7,413 nt of DNA from an uncultured Planctomycetaceae bacterium (lineage in GTDB: Bacteria > Planctomycetota > Planctomycetia > Pirellulales > Pirellulaceae): the NCBI GenBank assembly GCA_903921945.1, contig CAIXSC010000276.1:1-7413 (forward strand), in the 5' to 3' direction. A program made the position numbers and the translations under genes. Positions 5,563-7,413 of this stretch are shown here, piece by piece (positions within the stretch are counted from its first letter, which is position 1; every line of letters begins with the position of its first letter). A model generated the notes under the pieces. That model searched no databases. It was given only the letters and a program-made list of their open reading frames with translations, and was not told the origin of the DNA.

Positions 5563-7413
5563 CTACCCCTCGAAGTCCTCGTCACCTTCATCACCCTCGT
5601 CGCCCTGGCCGCCTTCATCACCCTCGCCACCCTCGTCGCCCTCGTCGCCCTCGTTCCAATCGAGCACCGCGCCGGGCATTTTTCGGCCAAGCGGGGCATC
5701 GTCGGCAATCAGGACATCGTCGCCGTCGTCCGCTTCCATGCCCATGTCCCACGAATCCTCCGACATCGCGTTCTCGTCGGTCAAGTCGGCCACGTCAGTC
5801 TCATCGCCCACATCGCTCACGGCATAGGTCTCGGTGGCATCCCAGGCTTTCGCGCGTTTGGCGAGTCGCCGGGCCTTGGCTGCCTGCTTGCGTTTCGCGC
5901 GAATCGCCTCCATGAGCAGTTCGACATCTTGCGGTCCCAACCGGCGACAGGCGCCCGCCGGGAGGTCGCCAAGCACCAACGGCCCGACGGCGATCCGCTT
6001 CAATCGCAGCACCTTGTGTCCCACCCGTGCCAACATCCGGCGAATCTGACGATTGCGTCCCTCGTCCAGCACAATCACCAATTCCGTGGTGCCCGGATTT
6101 CGCCGCTTCACATGCACGGCGGAAGCCTTCGCCTTTCCCTCCGCGATGTGTACCCCTTCTCGCAGTTTGTCCAAGGTGTGGTTGTCGGGATGGCCGTCGA
6201 CCAGCGCCCAATAGGTTTTCTCAACGCCAAAACGAGGGTGCGTCAGCAGATTCGCCAGCGCGCCATCATTGGTGACCAGAATCAATCCTTCGCTGGTGCG
6301 ATCGAGCCGCCCAACCGGAAACACTCGCTGGTCCGTGGGAACCAAATCGATCACGCGTGCCCGACCACTCGGATCGTAGTTCGTCGTCACAACGCCGACC
6401 GGCTTGTGGACGATGTAGTAAAGCCGCTGCGGCCGGGGTAACGCCACGCCATCCACCCGGACCTCTTGGTTGACCGGATCGACCCGTGTCCCGAGCTTCA
6501 CGACCGTTTGCCGATCGACTTCGACCCGGCCGGACACAATCAGCTCTTCGCACTCCCGCCGACTCGCGATTCCAGCCGCCGCCAAGACTTTCTGCAACCG
6601 CTCGGTCGTCACCTCGGCTTCGGCCGCTGAATCGTCCGCGTCGGTTTGCTCGGCCGCCACCCGAGTCTTTCCCGTTCGGGCGCCAGCTTTGCGCGATGCG
6701 TCGACACGCGTTGCTTTCCCGGGTCGCGGAAATCGCTTGCCCTTCGCTTGGCTTTCCGCAAACGGCCGGCCGCGACCACGGGGGCCAGCCTCGGCTTGAA
6801 AGCCGCCGTCGCCCGACGAAACCTGTCGTTCCTCGCTGCTCGGCCCTCTCGTTTCACTGCGAAGCCGTTTGCCGCCGCGATCGGACCGCCGCCCACCGCC
6901 GCTCGCTGGCCCCGGTCGCTCGAGCCGCACCCCGCGACTCGCGGGCGAACCGCGTCCCGACCGGCCCCGACGCACGACGGATTCCGCCATGTCCCGCATT
7001 GGCTCGCCGCCCGCGTCGCGTCGCGAATCACCACGGGCGTCGCGTCGCGAGTCACCGCCCGCGTCGCGTCGCGAGTCACCGCGCATATCACGTCGCGAGT
7101 CGCCGCGAGCATCTCGTCGTGAATCACCACGTGCTTCACGTCGCGAGTCGCCGCGAGCGTCACGTCGTGAATCGCCACGGGAATCAGGTCGCGAATCACC
7201 GCGAGCGTCGCGTCGTGAGTCACCACGAGCATTGCGTCGCGAGTCGCCGCGAGCGTCGCGCCGTGAGTCACCGCGAGCATCACTTCGCGAGTCGCCGCGC
7301 CTTGAGTCGCCTCGGGCATCGGGCCGTGAGTCGCCTCGGGCGTCGCGCCGTGAATCACCACGGGCATCGCGTCGTGAGTCGCCTCGAGCATCGCGTCGTG
7401 AGTCGCCGCGAGC
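5563..7413 (-). CDS. rluB: 23S rRNA pseudouridine synthase, RsuA/RluB family, with N-terminal repeat array (5' end beyond the window)
   Basis: The frame is open from the right edge to TAG at 5565-5563, giving 616 residues in the window. In order it has an RGDSRRDA repeat array (7413-6991), a long basic Arg/Gly/Ser-rich linker, an S4 RNA-binding domain (ERLQKVLAAAGIASRRECEE, from about 6603), and the catalytic domain with HKPVGVVTT and VGRLDRTSEGLILVTNDG. The catalytic Asp is encoded at 6303-6301. A further family segment is LDEGRNRQIRRML. A Lys/Ala-rich stretch and a strongly acidic tail (from about 5817, 34 Asp/Glu in 84 residues) follow. RsuA/RluB enzymes convert one specific uridine in rRNA to pseudouridine; the target (23S as in RluB, or 16S as in RsuA) cannot be fixed by eye. 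ATG 7086 lies inside the array, so the true start is probably further upstream. Typical family members have about 240-300 residues, so this one is heavily extended at both ends. pyrK follows after 57 nt. Confidence 0.88.
   Translation of the reverse strand, partial: ARGDSRRDARGDSRRDARGDSRRDARGDSRPDARGDSRRGDSRSDARGDSRRDARGDSRRNARGDSRRDARGDSRPDSRGDSRRDARGDSRREARGDSRRDARGDSRRDMRGDSRRDAGGDSRRDARGDSRRDAGGEPMRDMAESVVRRGRSGRGSPASRGVRLERPGPASGGGRRSDRGGKRLRSETRGPSSEERQVSSGDGGFQAEAGPRGRGRPFAESQAKGKRFPRPGKATRVDASRKAGARTGKTRVAAEQTDADDSAAEAEVTTERLQKVLAAAGIASRRECEELIVSGRVEVDRQTVVKLGTRVDPVNQEVRVDGVALPRPQRLYYIVHKPVGVVTTNYDPSGRARVIDLVPTDQRVFPVGRLDRTSEGLILVTNDGALANLLTHPRFGVEKTYWALVDGHPDNHTLDKLREGVHIAEGKAKASAVHVKRRNPGTTELVIVLDEGRNRQIRRMLARVGHKVLRLKRIAVGPLVLGDLPAGACRRLGPQDVELLMEAIRAKRKQAAKARRLAKRAKAWDATETYAVSDVGDETDVADLTDENAMSEDSWDMGMEADDGDDVLIADDAPLGRKMPGAVLDWNEGDEGDEGGEGDEGGQGDEGDEGDEDFEG
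5566..5652 (-). repeat. Gly-Asp-Glu repeat ending the pseudouridine synthase
   Basis: The last 29 residues contain six GDE triplets in the pattern GDEGDEG with interspersed GGE and GGQ, encoded by a degenerate 9-bp repeat. This is the distal part of the acidic tail. It has no family motif and is probably disordered. Confidence 0.8.
6991..7413 (-). repeat. 24-bp in-frame tandem array encoding 18 RGDSRRDA-type octapeptides, running off the right edge
   Basis: Eighteen consecutive units are visible, 17 with an intact GDS core and one degenerate (AGGEPMRD) at the catalytic-domain side. Units are 24 bp, except one that has lost 9 bp in frame (GDSRR directly followed by GDSRSD). Serine is TCA in nine units and TCG in eight; glycine is GGC in nine and GGT in eight. 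From the 7th to the 14th unit counted from the right edge, TCA and TCG alternate strictly, giving a 48-bp higher-order period. The first five units are all TCA and the last three intact ones all TCG. Its total length is unknown because the edge cuts it. There are no spacers, so it is not CRISPR. Confidence 0.92.

Noticed and set aside
5284..6441. Plus-strand open frame of 385 codons
   Set aside because: It is antisense to the pseudouridine synthase core and pyrK start; its Leu/Val-Ala-Leu repeats are simply the complement of the Gly-Asp-Glu tail repeat.
7084..7086. ATG at 7086 as the start of the pseudouridine synthase
   Set aside because: It replaces an Ala codon in the middle of the array, and the same frame and repeat continue for 109 more codons to the window edge.
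6609..7391. Minus-strand frame of 260 codons with repeated THDA/TRDA-type motifs
   Set aside because: This is another frame of the 24-bp array. A repeat length divisible by three keeps frames open, and the overlapping frame leads into a real enzyme domain while this one does not.
6991..7413. CRISPR array
   Set aside because: Units abut with no unique spacers and encode a continuous peptide in frame with a conserved enzyme.
6991..7413. RGDS as an integrin-type cell-adhesion motif
   Set aside because: The protein is an intracellular rRNA-modifying enzyme with no visible export signal; the motif arises from the Arg/Asp/Ser repeat composition.

Overview
The window is about 7.4 kb of GC-rich bacterial DNA. 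Every gene I can support lies on the minus strand, so transcription runs from position 7413 towards position 1. The gene content suggests a planctomycete, perhaps of the Pirellulales type. The reasons are a stand-alone rpsR with a Lys-rich N-terminus, a protein like the eukaryotic prenyltransferase beta subunit, a very large MacB/FtsX-class permease, and low-complexity inserts in several otherwise ordinary proteins. That assignment is inference, since the window holds no rRNA or other definitive marker.

Layout in transcription order. (1) 7413-5563: an RsuA/RluB-family rRNA pseudouridine synthase whose start lies beyond the right edge. It has an N-terminal array of RGDSRRDA octapeptides, an S4 domain, the catalytic domain and a strongly acidic Gly-Asp-Glu tail. 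(2) 5505-4480: PyrK, the FAD/[2Fe-2S] electron-transfer subunit of dihydroorotate dehydrogenase, with a Ser/Pro/Gln-rich insert. (3) A 249-bp gap (4479-4231) with a plausible promoter, palindromes and a leader for rpsR. (4) A tightly packed cluster: rpsR (ribosomal protein bS18, 4230-3952), a 4HBT/YbgC-like acyl-CoA thioesterase (3937-3413), a prenyltransferase-beta-like alpha/alpha-toroid protein (3413-2484), a LolD/MacB-type ABC ATPase (2478-1801) and its large permease (1793 to the left edge, truncated).

The last four genes are joined by a 1-nt stop/start overlap and gaps of only 5 and 7 nt, with 14 nt separating rpsR from the thioesterase. They are probably co-transcribed with rpsR. The ATPase and permease form one export or envelope-remodelling transporter. 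A thioesterase plus a toroid protein that has lost two of three protein-prenyltransferase zinc ligands suggests a lipid- or isoprenoid-related role, but this is not proven.

The most distinctive signal is the 18-unit RGDSRRDA array. Its Gly-Asp-Ser core is invariant in 17 units while the codons differ, and part of the array shows a 48-bp two-unit period. A smaller dimer-type array occurs in the permease, and the thioesterase and PyrK carry low-complexity inserts. I see no mobile element, CRISPR array, tRNA or rRNA, and no convincing plus-strand gene.
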